Part shown: positions 8,426-17,844 of the stretch, piece by piece
Layout: every line of letters begins with the position of its first letter
How positions within the stretch are numbered: the stretch's first letter is position 1
The notes under the pieces: generated by a model
Told to the model about the DNA's origin: nothing
Database searches by the model: none
The model's input: the letters and a program-made list of their open reading frames with translations, nothing else
Source of the DNA: Paeniglutamicibacter terrestris
Lineage (GTDB): Bacteria > Actinomycetota > Actinomycetes > Actinomycetales > Micrococcaceae
NCBI RefSeq assembly: GCF_012271785.1
Contig: NZ_JAAWVT010000003.1
Location: 1-64,000 of the forward strand
DNA: 64,000 nt
Direction of reading: 5' to 3'
Made by a program: the position numbers and the translations under genes

Positions 8426-9708
8426 ATAACGAGCCCATCCGCTTAGACTCCATCGACGCTGCCATCAGCGCCATGGCAGCCGGCCAGGCCGTCGTGGTTG
8501 TTGATGATGCCGACCGCGAAAACGAAGGCGACATCATCTTTGCCGCGGAATTGGCCACTCCCGAACTCATGGGATGGACCATCCGACACTCCTCCGGCGT
8601 GGTGTGCACCCCGATGACGGGGGAGCGGGCAGATGCCATGGGTCTTCCTCCCATGGTGGAGAACAACCAGGACGCCAAGGGCACCGCTTACACGGTGTCC
8701 TGCGACGCCGCCCACGGCGTGAGCACCGGAATCAGCGCAGCTGACCGCGCCCTGACCTCGCGGATCTTGGCCGACCCGGCTTCGGGCCCGGACCTCATCA
8801 CCCGTCCCGGACACATCTTCCCGCTACGCGCGGTCGACGGCGGGGTGCTGGTGCGCCGGGGACACACCGAAGCATCGGTGGACCTCTGTGTCGCAGCAGG
8901 CCTGGAACCTGTGGGTGTCATAGCCGAGCTCGTCCACGACGACGGCTCGATGATGCGCCTACCTGCCTTGCGCGAATTCGCCGATCTGTGGAATATCCCG
9001 CTGATCAGCATCGAGGACCTGGCCGCCTGGCGTGCAGCCTCGGATGCCGAACCAGTGGTGGGCACCAGCTCCGCCGCGGTGCAGGGAGGACCCGAGGTAC
9101 GAGTGCCTACCCCGTACGGCGAGTTCAACGTCCGTGCCTGGCGCGAGCGTAATAGCGGAACCGAACACCTCTCACTCAGTGCACCAGGACCCGACGGCAC
9201 CATGCCAGCCGAGCCGCTGGTGCGGGTGCACTCCGAATGCCTCACCGGCGACGTTTTCGGCTCATACCGCTGTGACTGCGGTGAACAACTGGCCGCCGGT
9301 CTAGAAGCCATCAACGAATTTGGTGGTGTGCTGATCTACCTGCGCGGCCATGAGGGTCGAGGCATCGGCCTGGCCAATAAGATTCGTGCCTATGCCCTGC
9401 AAGATGGTGGCGCCAATACCGTTGCCGCCAACGAGCAGCTGGGCCTGCCGGTTGATGCGCGCACCTACGATGGTGCAGCTGCCATCCTCCACGCCATGGC
9501 CATCGACACGATCCGGTTGATCACCAACAACCCGTTGAAGGAAGAATGGCTGGATCAGGCGGGCATCACCGTCGCTGAGCGTGTCCCCACGCGGGTTGCC
9601 GCGCGGCCGGAAAACCTTGAGTACCTTCGCACCAAGCAAGAGCTGTTGCATCACACCTTGCAGTTGCCAACAAATGAGACCACCACCAATCCAGGAGCAC
9701 AATCATGA
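8422..9708 (+). CDS. ribBA: Bifunctional DHBP synthase / GTP cyclohydrolase II (RibBA)
   Basis: Supplies both precursors of riboflavin: 3,4-dihydroxy-2-butanone 4-phosphate and the pyrimidine derived from GTP. The N-terminal domain (to ~205) carries [20 protein letters not shown] and [12 protein letters not shown]. The C-terminal domain has the zinc cysteines in HSECLTGD and YRCDCGEQL, then [12 protein letters not shown] ~20-residue linker rich in Ala and Val joins them. The 428-residue length matches the fused actinobacterial enzyme. ATGA overlaps at both ends. Confidence 0.97.
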   Translation: MNNEPIRLDSIDAAISAMAAGQAVVVVDDADRENEGDIIFAAELATPELMGWTIRHSSGVVCTPMTGERADAMGLPPMVENNQDAKGTAYTVSCDAAHGVSTGISAADRALTSRILADPASGPDLITRPGHIFPLRAVDGGVLVRRGHTEASVDLCVAAGLEPVGVIAELVHDDGSMMRLPALREFADLWNIPLISIEDLAAWRAASDAEPVVGTSSAAVQGGPEVRVPTPYGEFNVRAWRERNSGTEHLSLSAPGPDGTMPAEPLVRVHSECLTGDVFGSYRCDCGEQLAAGLEAINEFGGVLIYLRGHEGRGIGLANKIRAYALQDGGANTVAANEQLGLPVDARTYDGAAAILHAMAIDTIRLITNNPLKEEWLDQAGITVAERVPTRVAARPENLEYLRTKQELLHHTLQLPTNETTTNPGAQS

Positions 9709-10187
9709 GCGGACACGGAGCACCGATCGTCGGAGCCAACGAACTAGCTGTAGCAGGCAAGACCGGTTTACGGGCAGTGATCGTCGCCGCCAGCTGGCAC
9801 ACGGAAATTATGAACGGACTCGTTGACGGAGCACTCCGGGCCGCAGCCGACGCTGGGATTGCCACGCCCGAGGTCATCCGCGTTCCCGGAACCTTTGAGC
9901 TGCCGGTCGCCGCGGCGCGTCTGGCGCATGCCTACGACACCGTCATCGCCTTGGGCGTGGTCATCCGCGGTGGTACCCCGCACTTCGACTTCGTCTGCCA
10001 AGGAGCGACCATGGGACTGACCGATGTTTCTGTGCGCACCGGTGTTCCTGTCGGATTCGGCGTCTTGACCTGTGACAACGAAGAACAAGCAATTGCTCGT
10101 GCGGGTCTCGAGGGCTCCGTTGAGGACAAGGGCTACGAGGCAATGAGCGCCGGTCTGCAGACCGCTGTTGCGCTGGCTCGCCGCTAG
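9705..10187 (+). CDS. ribH: 6,7-dimethyl-8-ribityllumazine synthase
   Basis: Condenses the two products of the RibBA and RibD branches to form lumazine, the substrate of riboflavin synthase. The 160-residue protein has the substrate-binding [15 protein letters not shown] and [12 protein letters not shown] motifs and forms icosahedral or pentameric shells in the family. It is the last gene of the operon: it begins in an ATGA overlap with ribBA and is followed by a 22-bp terminator hairpin. Confidence 0.97.
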   Translation: MSGHGAPIVGANELAVAGKTGLRAVIVAASWHTEIMNGLVDGALRAAADAGIATPEVIRVPGTFELPVAAARLAHAYDTVIALGVVIRGGTPHFDFVCQGATMGLTDVSVRTGVPVGFGVLTCDNEEQAIARAGLEGSVEDKGYEAMSAGLQTAVALARR

Positions 10188-10201
10188 ATCCCACCTGCAT
10201 G

Positions 10202-10260
10202 ATGCCGTGCGCATCCGTGCCCCAGACACTGGGGGCACGGATGCGCACGGCATTCTTGTT
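10202..10260 (+). terminator. Terminator of the riboflavin operon
   Basis: A perfect 22-bp inverted repeat (10202-10223 with 10232-10253) with an 8-nt loop is followed by the T-rich TCTTGTTTGTTG. It starts 14 nt after the ribH stop. Confidence 0.93.
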
Positions 10261-10312
10261 TGTTGACGATTCGCCTCGGTACTATGAGCACCCGATAACA
10301 AAGGAGTACCCC

Positions 10313-10894
10313 GTGGGCAAGGTGGTCATGTACGGTTCGGTGTCGGTGGACGGCTTCATCGCGGACGAGATCGACCAACCCGGACCGCTGTTCGACTTGT
10401 TGACCAGCGGGGATGTCCCGTTGGACGAGAGCGGCGTGCTGAAGGTGTCGCAGGGCTCCTACGATTACACCCGGGCGTACTGGGACCAGATCGGGGTGAG
10501 CATCGTCGGCCGCCACGTCTTCGACATGACGGACGGCTGGGACGGGATTCCTCCGAGCGGGGTTGAGCACGTCGGTGTCGTGACGCACCGGCCTCAACCG
10601 GCGGGCTGGGACCCCGAGGCGCCGTTTCACTTCGTTGACGGAATTGACGCAGCCGTGATCATGGCGCAGGAGCTCGCGGGGGAGCGCATCGTTGAGGTCG
10701 CCGCTGGCGAAGTTGGTGGCCAGGTGCTGGCCGCTGGCCTGGTCGATGAGGTGCGTATGGACGTCGCCCCCGTCGTGTTCGGATCCGGCAAGCGCTACTT
10801 CGGGTTGGTCCACGCACAGCACCTGTTGGAGGATCCCGACGTGGTGATTCAGGGCAACCGGGTGCTTCACCTGCGCTATCGGGTGCGCCGTTGA
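10313..10894 (+). CDS. Dihydrofolate reductase-like (RibD C-terminal domain) protein
   Basis: A 193-residue protein of the RibD-C/DHFR-like fold, beginning VVMYGSVSVDGFIAD and carrying VGRHVFDMTDGW and the NADPH-side motif AAGEVGGQVLAAGLVDEV. Such proteins are annotated as dihydrofolate reductase family members but their substrates are mostly unknown. The GTG at 10313 is chosen because AAGGAG sits 6 nt upstream; the longer open frame would run through the rib terminator and is unlikely. It is separated from the rib operon by that terminator, so the shared fold does not prove a riboflavin role. Confidence 0.85.
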   Translation: MGKVVMYGSVSVDGFIADEIDQPGPLFDLLTSGDVPLDESGVLKVSQGSYDYTRAYWDQIGVSIVGRHVFDMTDGWDGIPPSGVEHVGVVTHRPQPAGWDPEAPFHFVDGIDAAVIMAQELAGERIVEVAAGEVGGQVLAAGLVDEVRMDVAPVVFGSGKRYFGLVHAQHLLEDPDVVIQGNRVLHLRYRVRR

Positions 10895-11115
10895 GCGGTC
10901 TTGGCCCCTTTGTATGGACGTCCGCTGCGAGCGGCAGGCACTGGGATCAAGTCGCCAACCACCATTGAGGCGGCGATTGCCCCTCTGACCTAAAGCGTGC
11001 AGGTAATGCCCTGAACTTCCCTGCCGTCTCCTGTCGGAGGATGAGCTGTGAGGGTTATTGCTGAATCAATCTAGATTTTCAGAAGGTGCATGGCGATCAC
11101 CAGTAGTGTTGAGAC

Positions 11116-11685
11116 GTGTTTAGATCTCGCCAGCTTAATGAAGAAGTTCACCTGCGCTTGCTGCGTCCACACGATTCCGCGATGCTTGCCGCCGCATACG
11201 TTCGCAATCGTGAGTATCTCTCGCCCTGGGAGCCGGTACGCCCCGAGGAGTACTACACCGAGAGCTGGCAGGCGGAAGACATCGTCAGGCGGCTTAAGAT
11301 GACCGAATCCGGAGAAGGCTACCCACTGGGATTGTTTGCGGGGGACACTCTCGTGGGTCGTTTTAATCTGGCCGGCATCGTGCGTGGACCATTCCAAAGC
11401 GCGGGTCTGGGCTACTGGGTGGATGGTAAATACGCCGGCCGCGGACTGGCATCAGCCGCGGTCCGTCTGATCGTTGAGACGGCCCGTGTAGACCTCGGGT
11501 TACATCGCCTGGAAGCGAGTACTCTGCTGCACAATATTGGTTCCCAGCGAGTGTTGCTCAAGGCCGGATTCGAACACATTGGGGTGGCTCCACGTTACCT
11601 ACATATCGCCGGTAAATGGCAGGACCATAATCTCTACCAGGTATTGCTGCACGATGAGGACTCATCAGAGGTTTTAGGCAACTAG
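11116..11685 (+). CDS. GNAT-family acetyltransferase, RimJ/RimL type
   Basis: A 189-residue N-acetyltransferase of the ribosomal-protein-acetylating subfamily. N-terminal RLLRPHDSAMLA and YLSPWEPVRP lead to the acetyl-CoA segment LGYWVDGKYAGRGLASAAV and the C-terminal NIGSQRVLLKAGFEHIG. The substrate may be a ribosomal protein alanine or serine; this cannot be told from sequence. A TAGTGT box at 11104-11109 lies 6 nt before the GTG, suggesting a leaderless transcript. Confidence 0.88.
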   Translation: MFRSRQLNEEVHLRLLRPHDSAMLAAAYVRNREYLSPWEPVRPEEYYTESWQAEDIVRRLKMTESGEGYPLGLFAGDTLVGRFNLAGIVRGPFQSAGLGYWVDGKYAGRGLASAAVRLIVETARVDLGLHRLEASTLLHNIGSQRVLLKAGFEHIGVAPRYLHIAGKWQDHNLYQVLLHDEDSSEVLGN

Positions 11686-11779
11686 CACCATGATTCAGGT
11701 TGCCTTGCGCCGTTGGGGGCGTTGTTAGCTGGCCTCATGCTGGTGCGGTCGCCGGGGTAGCCGAATCATCGGCGATTGC

Positions 11780-12766
11780 CTAGCGGAATGTTGTGAGCGA
11801 CTGAGTCCGCATGATCGGGAGTGCTGCGGCACCGGCAAGTCCTGCCCAGGCAAAGAGCAGTGGCACCGGCCCGGTAAGTATCGCGAGGCCTCCGCCGAGT
11901 AGCGCAACGATGGGCATAATGCCTAGCGTGATGGTCCGTTGGGCCGATCCCACGGTCGCCAGTTCCTTCGGCGAAACACTACGTGGAAGGACTTCTGCCC
12001 CGGCGACGGAGGATATCGACACCAGGAAGCTCCAGCCCGCGGATTGGGCCGAGAGCCAGATCAGCTCGGGTCCCGGGAGTTCTTGACAGGCGATGGCCAG
12101 GGACACCGCTGGCACCGAGAGGATTGCCGCTGCACTTCGCAGGGACTTGAGCCCGAATTTCGCGGAAAGTCGCGGAGCGAGTCCCGCGCCAAGGATGGCG
12201 CCGATTGCCGAGATGATTCCTAGACCGGTGAACAAGGCCGGGGCAATGTCGAGATCACGCAGCAGGAAGACCGGCAAGACGGTGTTGCCCACCATGGCTC
12301 CGGCGTTAGTCAGTGCTGCGGACAGCGTCAGCGCCCGTAGGGCAGGAATGCGATACAAGGTATGGAAGCCGTCTCGACGTTTCCCCTTGGCACGGTTGGA
12401 AGGGCCGCGCGTGGGACGCTGTCGGTCGATCCTTATTCCTCGTTGGAACAAGAGTGATCCCGCGTAGGAACATACCGACGCCCACATCATGCCCGGCACA
12501 CCGAGCCATCCCAGCATGAGGCTCCCCGTCGCTGCGGCAACGGTGGAGGCCGATTGGTTGACGATGGTTAGCCGGGAATACGCGATCTTCAGCCGCTCGT
12601 CTGGCGCGATCCTCGGGACAACGGTGCTTTGTGCGGTCGTGAAAGCGACATCGGCAAGACCGAGGACTACCGCGACGCCAATCAACACGTTCGCCGTGTC
12701 GCCTACGACGCGGGATTCCTTGATGGTTTCCCGGTGCGCCGGAGGACAGTCTGCAAGGTGCTTCAC
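11780..12766 (-). pseudogene. MFS transporter, N-terminally truncated
   Basis: The 328-residue frame matches the middle and C-terminal parts of a major facilitator. A segment typical of the fourth helix region (DVAFTTAQSTVVPRI, then LKIAYSRLTIVNQ) comes only ~35 residues after the start. Normally about 100-120 residues and three helices precede it. The frame stays open upstream of the GTG at 12766, but the extra residues are polar and contain no membrane helices. No ribosome site is evident. The gene is therefore likely a truncated remnant, though a short expressed protein is possible. It is convergent with the GNAT gene at 11116. Confidence 0.6.
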
Positions 12767-13082
12767 CTCATGGGTGAGACGTGCGTCTAAAACGGTGAGT
12801 TCGAATGTGGCCTGCGCCGGAATCGTGGGGCATCCCTGAATCTTAGAACCGGTGGTGAGGGCGGAGGGCGGTTGTCCCGCAGACCTGCATCAACGTGTAG
12901 GGCTGACGATCCACGTAACATCCGTGGCCGCTGGCAGGCTCCGCGGCAGGTCAATCAACGCATCGGGCCATATACAGGGTCATGAGTCGTAACCGCGTCA
13001 CGTTCGGTACCCAGTCGATACCGTTCGTCACATTGGGGGTGCCGTTGCGAATGTCGACAATCGGCCAAGCTACCCTTAGTAT
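12767..13082. other. Intergenic region between the truncated MFS gene and hisE
   Basis: About 316 bp with no convincing gene. The minus strand has short open fragments in two frames but no helices that would restore the MFS N-terminus. At the right end TACCCT (13071-13076) sits 6 nt before the hisE GTG and is the probable -10 box of a leaderless promoter. Confidence 0.55.
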
Positions 13083-13346
13083 GTGAAAACTTTTGACACT
13101 CTCTTCGAGGAGCTCTCCGCGAAGGCCAAGGCCCGTCCCGAAGGTTCGCGTACCATCACCGAACTGGATTCCGGCGTTCATGGCATCGGCAAGAAGGTCG
13201 TAGAGGAAGCCGCCGAAGTTTGGATGGCTGCCGAATACGAATCCGACGAGGCTACCTCCGAAGAAATCTCCCAGCTGCTCTACCACCTCCAGGTGATGAT
13301 GATCGCCAAAGGTCTGACTCTGCAGGACGTTTACAAGCATCTCTAG
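13083..13346 (+). CDS. hisE: Phosphoribosyl-ATP diphosphatase
   Basis: Second step of histidine synthesis: removes pyrophosphate from phosphoribosyl-ATP. The 87-residue all-helical MazG-like protein has [21 protein letters not shown] and [11 protein letters not shown], the metal-binding helices of the family. The GTG start is preceded at 6 nt by a TACCCT box, pointing to leaderless translation. It is followed 109 bp later by hisG, the first-step enzyme. Confidence 0.95.
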   Translation: MKTFDTLFEELSAKAKARPEGSRTITELDSGVHGIGKKVVEEAAEVWMAAEYESDEATSEEISQLLYHLQVMMIAKGLTLQDVYKHL

Positions 13347-13455
13347 CCGCCGCATTCGGGATGTTTTCCTCTCCCGTGCAGCGGTGGCCAACAAGCACCA
13401 ATTTGTTGTCCTTATGCCGTAATACCCCCACACAGTCTGAAAAGAGAACCGCACT

Positions 13456-14304
13456 ATGTTGCGAGTAGCACTTCCCAATAAGGGAGCCCTGTCCGAAATT
13501 GCCTCGACCATGTTGTCGGAGGCCGGATACGTCCAGCGCCGCGACAGCCGTGAATTGGTCATGGTTGATCCCGAGAACGAGGTGGAATTCTTCTACCTTC
13601 GCCCCCGTGACATCGCCGTGTATGTTGGCGGCGGCATCCTTGACGTTGGCATCACCGGTCGCGACCTGTACCTTGACGCCGAGGTTAATGACCACGTTGA
13701 TGAGGTCCTGCCGTTGGGCATTGGTGCCTCCACATTCCGCTTTGCCGGTCCCGCAGGAACCTTCGCCTCCGCGCAGGAACTTTCGGGCAAGCGGATCGCC
13801 ACCAGCTATGACGCGCTGCTGCGCGAGTACCTGGCCACAAACAACATCGATGCCTCGGTGGTCCGCCTTGACGGTGCCGTGGAATCCTCGGTGCGCCTTG
13901 GCGTGGCTGATGCCATCGCCGATGTGGTGGAAACCGGAAACACGCTGAAGGCAGCCGGCATGGAGGTCTTCGGAGCTCCCATCCTGAAGTCGGAAGCCGT
14001 CCTCATTGGCCGCACCGGTCGCACCCCCGCCGGACTTGAGGTTCTCAAGCGCCGTCTGATGGGTGTGCTGGTGGCACGCCGCTACGTCATGCTCGACTAC
14101 GACGTGCGGAAGAACCTGGTTGAAGAGGCCACCGCCTTGACTCCGGGCCTGGAATCACCGACCGTCTCTCCGCTGCAGGACTCGGATTGGGTCGCCGTGC
14201 GTGCCATGGTGCTCAAGAACCAGACCAACAACATCATGGACGAGCTCTACGATCTGGGCGCTCGCGCGATCTTGGTCAGCCAAATCCACGCCTGCCGCAT
14301 CTAG
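13456..14304 (+). CDS. hisG: ATP phosphoribosyltransferase (long form)
   Basis: First committed step of histidine synthesis, joining ATP and PRPP. The 282-residue protein is the long HisG form, with two catalytic lobes (MLRVALPNKGALSE; IAVYVGGGILDVGITGRD; GVADAIADVVETGNTL with the PRPP loop). It ends in the C-terminal regulatory domain that binds histidine for feedback inhibition (about residues 205-282). This long form does not need HisZ. Confidence 0.96.
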   Translation: MLRVALPNKGALSEIASTMLSEAGYVQRRDSRELVMVDPENEVEFFYLRPRDIAVYVGGGILDVGITGRDLYLDAEVNDHVDEVLPLGIGASTFRFAGPAGTFASAQELSGKRIATSYDALLREYLATNNIDASVVRLDGAVESSVRLGVADAIADVVETGNTLKAAGMEVFGAPILKSEAVLIGRTGRTPAGLEVLKRRLMGVLVARRYVMLDYDVRKNLVEEATALTPGLESPTVSPLQDSDWVAVRAMVLKNQTNNIMDELYDLGARAILVSQIHACRI

Positions 14305-14306
14305 TG

Positions 14307-14337
14307 TGGTGGGGCTTTGCCTCGCGAAGCCCCACCA
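14307..14337 (+). terminator. Hairpin between hisG and hisF
   Basis: An 11-bp inverted repeat (14307-14317 with 14327-14337) starts 2 nt after the hisG stop. Only a weak TTCTC follows. It may be a partial terminator or an mRNA-stabilising stem that sets hisF levels. Confidence 0.6.
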
Positions 14338-14396
14338 TTCTCGGCACCAAACACCCCATCCTCTGTAGTGACATTTCCAGGAGTTGAGCACCTCTC

Positions 14397-15167
14397 ATGA
14401 CCGTTGCGATCCGCGTGATCCCCTGCCTCGATGTTGATGCCGGACGAGTCGTTAAAGGCGTGAACTTCGAGGGTCTTCGGGACGCCGGTGACCCCGTGGA
14501 ACTGGCCAAGCGTTATAACGCCGCCGGCGCCGATGAAATCACCTTCCTCGATGTCACAGCGTCCTCGGGCAACCGCGAGACCACCTACGACGTGGTCGCC
14601 AAGACCGCCGAGGAAATTTTCATCCCACTCACCGTTGGTGGCGGTGTGCGTGCCGTAGAAGACGTGGATCGTCTGCTGCGTGCCGGAGCGGATAAGGCCT
14701 CCATTAACACCGCGGCCGTTGATCGCCCCGAGGTGATCAACGAAATCACTCAACGTTTCGGGTCCCAGGTGCTTGTGCTCTCCTTGGATGCCAAGCGCAC
14801 CGATGACCCCAACGTTGCTTCCGGTTTTGAGGTCACCACCCATGGTGGCCGTAAGGGCACCGGCCGCTGTGCCGTGGCCTGGGCCAAGGAAGCGGCGGAG
14901 CGCGGTGTCGGGGAAATCCTGCTGAACTCCATCGACGCCGACGGCACGAAGGACGGCTTCGATCTGGAAATGATCCGTGCCGTCCGCGCCGCAGTGAGCG
15001 TCCCGTTGATCGCCTCCGGAGGTGCCGGTGGCCCCGAGCACTTCCCGCCGGCCATCGAAGCGGGCGCCAACGCCGTCCTAGCTGCCTCAATTTTCCACTT
15101 CGGCCCCGATGACATGATCAAGCAGGTCAAGGACGCCATCCGTGAAGCCGGTTTCCCGGTTCGCTAA
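14397..15167 (+). CDS. hisF: Imidazole glycerol phosphate synthase, cyclase subunit
   Basis: With HisH (not in this window) it forms imidazole glycerol phosphate and AICAR. The 256-residue TIM barrel carries the two catalytic aspartates: Asp12 in [14 protein letters not shown] and Asp131 in [15 protein letters not shown] and [10 protein letters not shown] mark the phosphate-binding loops. The ATG is preceded by AGGAGTTGAG. Its 3' end is overlapped by a GNAT gene. Confidence 0.97.
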   Translation: MTVAIRVIPCLDVDAGRVVKGVNFEGLRDAGDPVELAKRYNAAGADEITFLDVTASSGNRETTYDVVAKTAEEIFIPLTVGGGVRAVEDVDRLLRAGADKASINTAAVDRPEVINEITQRFGSQVLVLSLDAKRTDDPNVASGFEVTTHGGRKGTGRCAVAWAKEAAERGVGEILLNSIDADGTKDGFDLEMIRAVRAAVSVPLIASGGAGGPEHFPPAIEAGANAVLAASIFHFGPDDMIKQVKDAIREAGFPVR

Positions 15168-15918
15168 ACCTGCTGCCCTGGACGAGATCATGTCCAGGGG
15201 CTGGCGGGCGCTGGAAGAAGAAGCGCTTGACGGTTGGGTCGCCCGCTATTCCGGGGGAATGACCAAACGGGCTAACTCCGTATTACCGCTCCTGGCGCCC
15301 GAGGATACTCGGCTGGCCATCGAGGCCATCGAGGAACGTTACTCAAGCCGAGGCCTGCCCGCGATATTTCAAATCAGCCCGGATGCGAAGCCAGTGGACC
15401 TCGACCTGTTGCTCGCCGAGCTCGGCTATGTAAAAGATTCCCCCACGGTGGTCCAATACTTGGCACTTAGTGAGCCCGGCCCCGGTACGAGCTCAGAATC
15501 AGATCCTCGTATCCACCATGCCGATGAACCCAGCCAGCAATGGTTGGAGACCTTGTGGTCCGTCGAAGGACCGCACGACCTTGCCGGCCAGACGCTGAGC
15601 CGGAGCATCTTGGCCCGCACCCCGTCCAGTTACGTATCCCTAGTCGTCGCTGGCCGCATCGAAGCCGTTGCGCGGCTCGCTCGAGTCGGTACCATCGGCG
15701 GAATCTATGCGGTGGCCACCCGGGAAGAATCCCGATCCCGTGGCCACGGCCGGGCCATCGTTCAAGCCGTGCTGATCGAGGCCGCTGCTCGTGGGCTTGA
15801 CGGTGTTTGGCTGCAGGTCGTTGAATCAAATGCCGTGGCGCGAAAACTTTATGAATCCTTGGGCTTCGAAACGATCTCTCGCTATCACTACCGGGTGGAG
15901 CCGCTCTCAGGCAGCTGA
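15142..15918 (+). CDS. GNAT-family acetyltransferase
   Basis: A 258-residue two-part protein. The N-terminal half ([27 protein letters not shown]) is typical of GNAT proteins whose first domain has lost catalysis. The C-terminal half has the acetyl-CoA site ([14 protein letters not shown]) and [14 protein letters not shown]. The GTG at 15142 overlaps hisF by 26 nt and includes a leading stretch that fits the family; an ATG at 15190 would give 242 residues and no overlap. The substrate is unknown. It converges with the tetR gene (12-bp overlap). Confidence 0.85.
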   Translation: MKPVSRFAKPAALDEIMSRGWRALEEEALDGWVARYSGGMTKRANSVLPLLAPEDTRLAIEAIEERYSSRGLPAIFQISPDAKPVDLDLLLAELGYVKDSPTVVQYLALSEPGPGTSSESDPRIHHADEPSQQWLETLWSVEGPHDLAGQTLSRSILARTPSSYVSLVVAGRIEAVARLARVGTIGGIYAVATREESRSRGHGRAIVQAVLIEAAARGLDGVWLQVVESNAVARKLYESLGFETISRYHYRVEPLSGS

Positions 15919-16593
15919 GTCAGGTTTTTGCTGTGATGGACCGGCCGTTGTGGCCGATTCAGTTCCTTGCGGGAGCGCCTCACGCTGAAACTCGCCAGCC
16001 TGTTGGCGAAAACCGCTCAATAGGATTTCCAGACCGTATTCGAAGGTTTTCTCCGCCCGGTTTTCTACTCCTTGTCCCGCATCGATGGCCGCACGCCAGG
16101 CCTCGGAACGTTCTTCGGTGGATTCCCACACCTGCGCAGGGGCGGCTGCATCCAGTGCGGAACCGAGGACAAAGGAATCCAGTACGGTGATGGCGGCCAA
16201 AGAATCTCCGGGAGTAAATCCACCGTTGCGGAAGGCCTCGGCCAGCAGGTCGTAGACCCGTAGGGTCCCTTCGTCACGTACGGTGTGGGCGGTCAGCAGG
16301 GGAATCAATTTCGGATGTTTGGCATACGACCGCATGTACCCCCGAGCGATTTGCCTCAGTGTGTCGATCCAATCGCCGTCGGACCCTGGCAGCTCGATTT
16401 CCCCCATGGCCCGGCCGCGCATCAATTCAACGATGTCGTCCTTGGACGAAACATGGTTGTAGAGCGAGGACGGGCTAACGGCCATGGCCTTAGCCAGAGC
16501 CGGAATGGTGAACTCGCCGTGAGTATCTACCAGCGCTAACGCTGATGCGGCAATGGCCGGCGCTGACAGTTTTGGAGTGCTGGGGCGTGCCAT
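15907..16593 (-). CDS. TetR-family transcriptional regulator
   Basis: A 228-residue regulator. Its N-terminal helix-turn-helix (about 10-55) includes FTIPALAKAMAVSPSSLYNHVSSKDD, and an all-helical ligand domain follows. The C-terminal ~25 residues are polar and probably disordered. AGGAGCA lies 8 nt upstream of the ATG. It is divergent from the agmatine deiminase-permease-amidase genes and probably controls them and itself from the 215-bp intergenic region. The ligand is unknown; a polyamine or agmatine would fit the context. Confidence 0.9.
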   Translation of the reverse strand: MARPSTPKLSAPAIAASALALVDTHGEFTIPALAKAMAVSPSSLYNHVSSKDDIVELMRGRAMGEIELPGSDGDWIDTLRQIARGYMRSYAKHPKLIPLLTAHTVRDEGTLRVYDLLAEAFRNGGFTPGDSLAAITVLDSFVLGSALDAAAPAQVWESTEERSEAWRAAIDAGQGVENRAEKTFEYGLEILLSGFRQQAGEFQREALPQGTESATTAGPSQQKPDSAA

Positions 16594-16641
16594 CTGATGC
16601 TGCTCCTAGAGTCAACGGGGAACTTACTGCGATTAGTCTAA

Positions 16642-16717
16642 CGAATGAAATTCGGTTTACCCCTTGCGCCGCGTGATGCAAGACACCATAATAAAACGAA
16701 CGACATTCATTTAATGT
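16642..16717. promoter_or_regulatory. Candidate TetR operators in the divergent intergenic region
   Basis: CGAATGAAATTCG (16642-16654) is a palindrome with 5-bp perfect arms. A similar sequence, CGAACGACATTCA (16697-16709), matches it at 10 of 13 positions 55 bp away. It overlaps a second near-palindrome, ACATTCATTTAATGT (16703-16717). These are the only dyads in the region and are plausible operators for the divergent TetR gene. Confidence 0.4.
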
Positions 16718-16809
16718 GACTACGGTCTCGCATCCACGTGTTCGAGGCCGCCTCATCGGCCCGGCCGAGAGTTTGTTAGCACATCACGAATTTGCAGGAG
16801 ATCACTCCC

Positions 16810-17844
16810 ATGAGCTGGATTATGCCCGCCGAAACCTCGGCACAGAAGCGTGTCTGGATGGCCTTTCCCCACGAGGGGTACACCCTAGGAACCACCGAAG
16901 ACGCCGCCCATGCTGCCCGATCAACCTGGGCAAACGTGGCTCATGCTGTGGCAGAATTTGCACCCGTCACCATGGTGGTGGACCCGGCTGACACCCATAT
17001 CGCAGCACGCTATCTGGATGACCGGATTACGCTCCGCAGCGCGGAGCTCAACGACGCTTGGATGCGTGACATCGGGCCCACCTTCGTCACTAACGATGCG
17101 GGGGAGCGTGGTGCGATCGACTGGGTGTTTAACGGTTGGGGTGCCCAGTCCTGGGCCACCTGGGACAAAGATGCTCAGATCGGGGCCGCCGTCGCCGCGT
17201 GGGCCGGAGTTGAACGCATCGAATCTTCGCTGGTCAACGAGGGAGGTGGTTTCCACGTCGACGGCGAAGGAACGGTGCTAGCGACCGAAACCGTTCAGCT
17301 GGATCCACGACGCAACCCCGGCATGACCAAGGCCGAGGTTGAAGCGGAATTCGCCCGCACCATCGGCGCCACGAAGGTTCATTGGCTCTCCCGCGGACTG
17401 ACACGTGATGCGCAGGAATTTGGTACCCGCGGCCATGTGGACATCGTGGCAACGATTTGTTCCCCGGGCACCGTCTTGGTCCACTCCCAGCAGAACCCCG
17501 AACACCCGGACCACGCCATTAGTCAAGAAGTCATCGCCTCCTTGACCGGCGCCACCGATGCTAAGGGCAGGACCTTCACCGTGGTGGAGGTTCCCGCTCC
17601 GGTGGTTCTGCGAGATGAAGAAGGCTTCGTCGACTACAGCTACATCAACCACCTCGTTATCAACGATGGCGTGATCGCCTGCACGTTTAACGATCCCCAT
17701 GACGAGGTGGCCCTTGGTGTCCTGGCCGACGCCTACCCGGGACGCAAGGTCGTTGGAGTCGACGCCCGCGAGCTCTTTGCTCGTGGTGGCGGCATCCACT
17801 GCATCACCCAGCAGGAACCTGTCATCAGGGACAACAAATCATGA
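16810..17844 (+). CDS. aguA: Agmatine deiminase
   Basis: Hydrolyses agmatine to N-carbamoylputrescine and ammonia. The 344-residue protein belongs to the guanidino-group-modifying fold. It has NDAWMRDIGPTFV (Asp pair), the NEGGGFHVDG stretch, GHVDIVATI (catalytic His) and the C-terminal nucleophile motif GGGIHCITQQ (Cys near 331). A GCAGGAG ribosome site lies 11 nt before the ATG at 16810. Its stop overlaps the permease start by ATGA, so uptake and breakdown are translationally coupled. The pathway normally leads to putrescine. Confidence 0.95.
   Translation: MSWIMPAETSAQKRVWMAFPHEGYTLGTTEDAAHAARSTWANVAHAVAEFAPVTMVVDPADTHIAARYLDDRITLRSAELNDAWMRDIGPTFVTNDAGERGAIDWVFNGWGAQSWATWDKDAQIGAAVAAWAGVERIESSLVNEGGGFHVDGEGTVLATETVQLDPRRNPGMTKAEVEAEFARTIGATKVHWLSRGLTRDAQEFGTRGHVDIVATICSPGTVLVHSQQNPEHPDHAISQEVIASLTGATDAKGRTFTVVEVPAPVVLRDEEGFVDYSYINHLVINDGVIACTFNDPHDEVALGVLADAYPGRKVVGVDARELFARGGGIHCITQQEPVIRDNKS

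Noticed and set aside
10199-10312. N-terminal extension of the DHFR-like gene
   Set aside because: The extra codons overlap the riboflavin operon terminator; a GTG with a well-placed AAGGAG gives a family-like N-terminus.
12951-13562. Minus-strand open frame of 203 codons opposite hisE
   Set aside because: It is antisense to hisE and its promoter and hisG start, and the sequence has no recognisable features.
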